A DNA stretch of 64,000 nt. Source: an uncultured Dehalococcoidia bacterium. GTDB taxonomy: Bacteria > Chloroflexota > Dehalococcoidia > Lucifugimonadales > Lucifugimonadaceae. Position numbers and translations under genes: made by a program. The DNA lies in assembly GCA_913048295.1 (NCBI GenBank), contig CAJWWK010000002.1, positions 26,146 to 90,145 of the forward strand, read 5' to 3'. The first letter of the stretch is position 1; every line of letters starts with the position of its first letter. Shown here piece by piece: positions 62,431-64,000 of the stretch. The notes beneath the pieces were generated by a model. That model was not told where the DNA came from and did not search any database. It saw only the letters and a program-made list of their open reading frames with translations.

Positions 62431-63966
62431 CTAACGCATCCCGGCCACATGCCCAACACCCGGGTAAACATCCGGTATCAGCGCAACATCCCCCGTCTCG
62501 ATCTGCCAACGCCTGATCTTCCAGGCCATCTCGACCACCCGGTCCGAATACGCGGCATCGTCGAAAAGGTTCACCTGCTCATATGGATCATTATTAAGGT
62601 CGTACAGCTCGCACTGATCGCCCACCGCAAGGTTCAACTTCCACCCGTCCCCGGTCACAACGGCGCGATGAGGCAACTCGCGCATCCGCTCAAGCTCGGT
62701 CAGGGGGAATGTGAGGTCGATGCTGCGCCCGTTCCAGGTGATAATCACATCGTTGTCCTCGAGCGATCCGCCGTCATGAAGCAACCCGGCACGAGAAGCG
62801 CCCTGCAGGTGCCCCGGGACCTCGAGCCCCATAAGCTCCAGCAACGTCGGAATAGTATCGATGTGCGAATACCGACCGGCAACCATCCCTCCGTCCAGCC
62901 ACGGCACCCGCAACAGGAACGGCACCTTCACCGACTGCTCGTACATCACAACCTTCTGGAAGATGTTGTGCTCCCCCATCTGGTCGCCATGCTCCGATGT
63001 GAATACAACTATCGTGCGGTCGGCAATTCCGGCGTCCTCCAGTGCTTTCAGAACCCGGCCCACTCCCCGGTCCATCAGCGTAACCAGCCCGTAGTAACTG
63101 GCCTGAATCCGCCTGAACTCCTCCTCCGTATCGACGGCCGGCCCTTCTCCCGACACCTCCTCGGGCGGCAGGTCGCGCCCGAAAAGGTCCGCAGTCCCCA
63201 CCCCGGAATCCGCGAGCGCCGTCTTCTGCGCCTCCGCCATCAAGCGATGCATCCCTGCCGAATTCTCGGGCGGGTCCACCATAAACGTCGGCAACTGCGG
63301 CAACTCGCCCGGGTCGTACATATCGTCCAGCGGACCGGCATACGGCGGGTGTGGCTCAAAAAAATTGATGCATATCGCAAACGGTCTGTCTTTGTTGCGA
63401 CCGATGAACTCCCCGACCCGGTCGCCAAGATAAGTCGCTTTCGTCTGCTCCTCTGGCAACGTCGCAGCAAAAGGCCGTGAAAACACCTTTTTGCCCCGTA
63501 AATCCTTGTCCGGCTCATGCCCCAGCCCGATCAGGTAGTGGTGATAGTCGCTCAACACCTCGTCGTATTCGGCCTTCGTGTGCCACCCCCGGTACTGGTC
63601 CTCAATCGAGTGCCACTCGTCCCAGCCCCTCCGCTTAATCACTTCATCGCCCAGGTGCCACTTGCCGTAGTAGGCGGTGTGATACTCGTCCGGGAAGAAC
63701 TCGGCAAGGGTCTCGACGTCGTCGGGAAGCGGGATATTGTTCTTGATGCACCCGTTGGTGTGAGGCCACAGACCCGTCATTTGCGTCGACCTCGACGGCG
63801 TGCAGATCGGCGAACTCACATAGGCGTTCTCAAACACAAAGCTCGCATCGGCCAGCTGGTCCAGGTTAGGAGCCTCGATCCAGTCGTTCCCGTACGCAGC
63901 CATCGTGTCGGCGCGCTGCTGGTCGGTGAAAATATAAACAAGGTTCGGGCGGGCGGGCTTTGCCAT
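62431..63966 (-). CDS. Formylglycine-dependent sulfatase
   Basis: A 511-residue alkaline-phosphatase-fold sulfatase hydrolysing sulfate esters of sugars or other small molecules. The N-terminus has PNLVYIFTDQQRADTMAAYGN (metal Asps) and the maturation motif SSPICTPSRSTQMTGLWPH, in which the Cys of C-x-P-S-R becomes formylglycine. Further motifs are YYGKWHLGDE, FEPHPPYAGPLDDMY and VVFTSEHGDQMGEHN (metal Asp/His). No signal peptide is seen, implying intracellular action. Convergent with the amidohydrolase; the gene is complete within the window. Confidence 0.92.
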   Translation of the reverse strand: MAKPARPNLVYIFTDQQRADTMAAYGNDWIEAPNLDQLADASFVFENAYVSSPICTPSRSTQMTGLWPHTNGCIKNNIPLPDDVETLAEFFPDEYHTAYYGKWHLGDEVIKRRGWDEWHSIEDQYRGWHTKAEYDEVLSDYHHYLIGLGHEPDKDLRGKKVFSRPFAATLPEEQTKATYLGDRVGEFIGRNKDRPFAICINFFEPHPPYAGPLDDMYDPGELPQLPTFMVDPPENSAGMHRLMAEAQKTALADSGVGTADLFGRDLPPEEVSGEGPAVDTEEEFRRIQASYYGLVTLMDRGVGRVLKALEDAGIADRTIVVFTSEHGDQMGEHNIFQKVVMYEQSVKVPFLLRVPWLDGGMVAGRYSHIDTIPTLLELMGLEVPGHLQGASRAGLLHDGGSLEDNDVIITWNGRSIDLTFPLTELERMRELPHRAVVTGDGWKLNLAVGDQCELYDLNNDPYEQVNLFDDAAYSDRVVEMAWKIRRWQIETGDVALIPDVYPGVGHVAGMR

Positions 63967-64000
63967 GCTGACTCCAGTAGTGTGAACGGGTGGCCCCGTC

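Noticed and set aside
62356..63480. Long plus-strand frame opposite the sulfatase
   Set aside because: Antisense shadow; the minus-strand frame has all sulfatase motifs including C-T-P-S-R.

Overview
The window looks like a chromosomal segment of a free-living, probably marine member of the Chloroflexota (Dehalococcoidia / SAR202-like). This is an inference from several things: moderately G+C-rich DNA, frequent TTG/GTG starts, lipoproteins with Thr/Pro-rich 'TPTP' linkers, divergent enolase-superfamily dehydratases beside MFS transporters, Gfo/Idh oxidoreductases, a DUF1800/DUF1501 pair and a formylglycine-type sulfatase. No rRNA or whole-genome marker is present to prove the lineage.

Positions 1-12.8 kb are mostly housekeeping: Rel stringent-response enzyme, ribosomal protein S20, a His-rich protein, a frameshifted Excalibur lipoprotein, LexA with a visible promoter/operator, TatA facing a tatB-tatC-maf-rRNA methyltransferase block on the minus strand, then LipA, RsmI, a polyprenyl synthase, endonuclease III and tRNA-Glu. 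From 12.9 to 23.6 kb there is a catabolic block: galactonate-dehydratase-like enolase, zinc alcohol dehydrogenase, DapA-family aldolase, two MFS carriers, an amidohydrolase, two Rossmann oxidoreductases and an aldo/keto reductase. From 23.7 to 28 kb lie a BlaI repressor with a clear operator dyad but a wrecked M56 (BlaR1-like) partner, an ABC-2 exporter and a MerR regulator. From 28 to 36.3 kb are a TPR protein, a formyltransferase, a hydrolase, MutS2 and the C5 haem enzymes HemL and HemA.

The most striking locus is at 36.6-39.8 kb. A two-domain rhodanese-type sulfurtransferase has an in-frame TGA exactly at the catalytic cysteine, homology continues on the far side, and a bSECIS-like hairpin sits at the correct distance. 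It is best read as a selenocysteine sulfurtransferase. Two membrane-anchored thioredoxin-fold lipoproteins follow, suggesting a sulfur/thiol redox neighbourhood.

The last 24 kb are accessory and catabolic: M20 peptidase, tandem Usp, Ldh2-type dehydrogenase, tRNA-Ala abutting the tail of a dead serine recombinase, GMC oxidoreductase, GH105-like hydrolase, DUF1800-DUF1501-NHL followed by a degenerate MNT-HEPN pair, Gfo/Idh oxidoreductase, a second enolase with UxuA-like mannonate dehydratase, a peptide/opine-type ABC importer (binding protein and two permeases), an amidohydrolase/deacetylase and a sulfatase. Together these suggest scavenging of sugar acids, sulfated or methyl-pectin-like carbohydrate fragments and small organic acids.

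Eight small G-rich hairpin repeats are scattered between genes, all in the same orientation on the + strand. No CRISPR array, intact transposase or prophage was seen.
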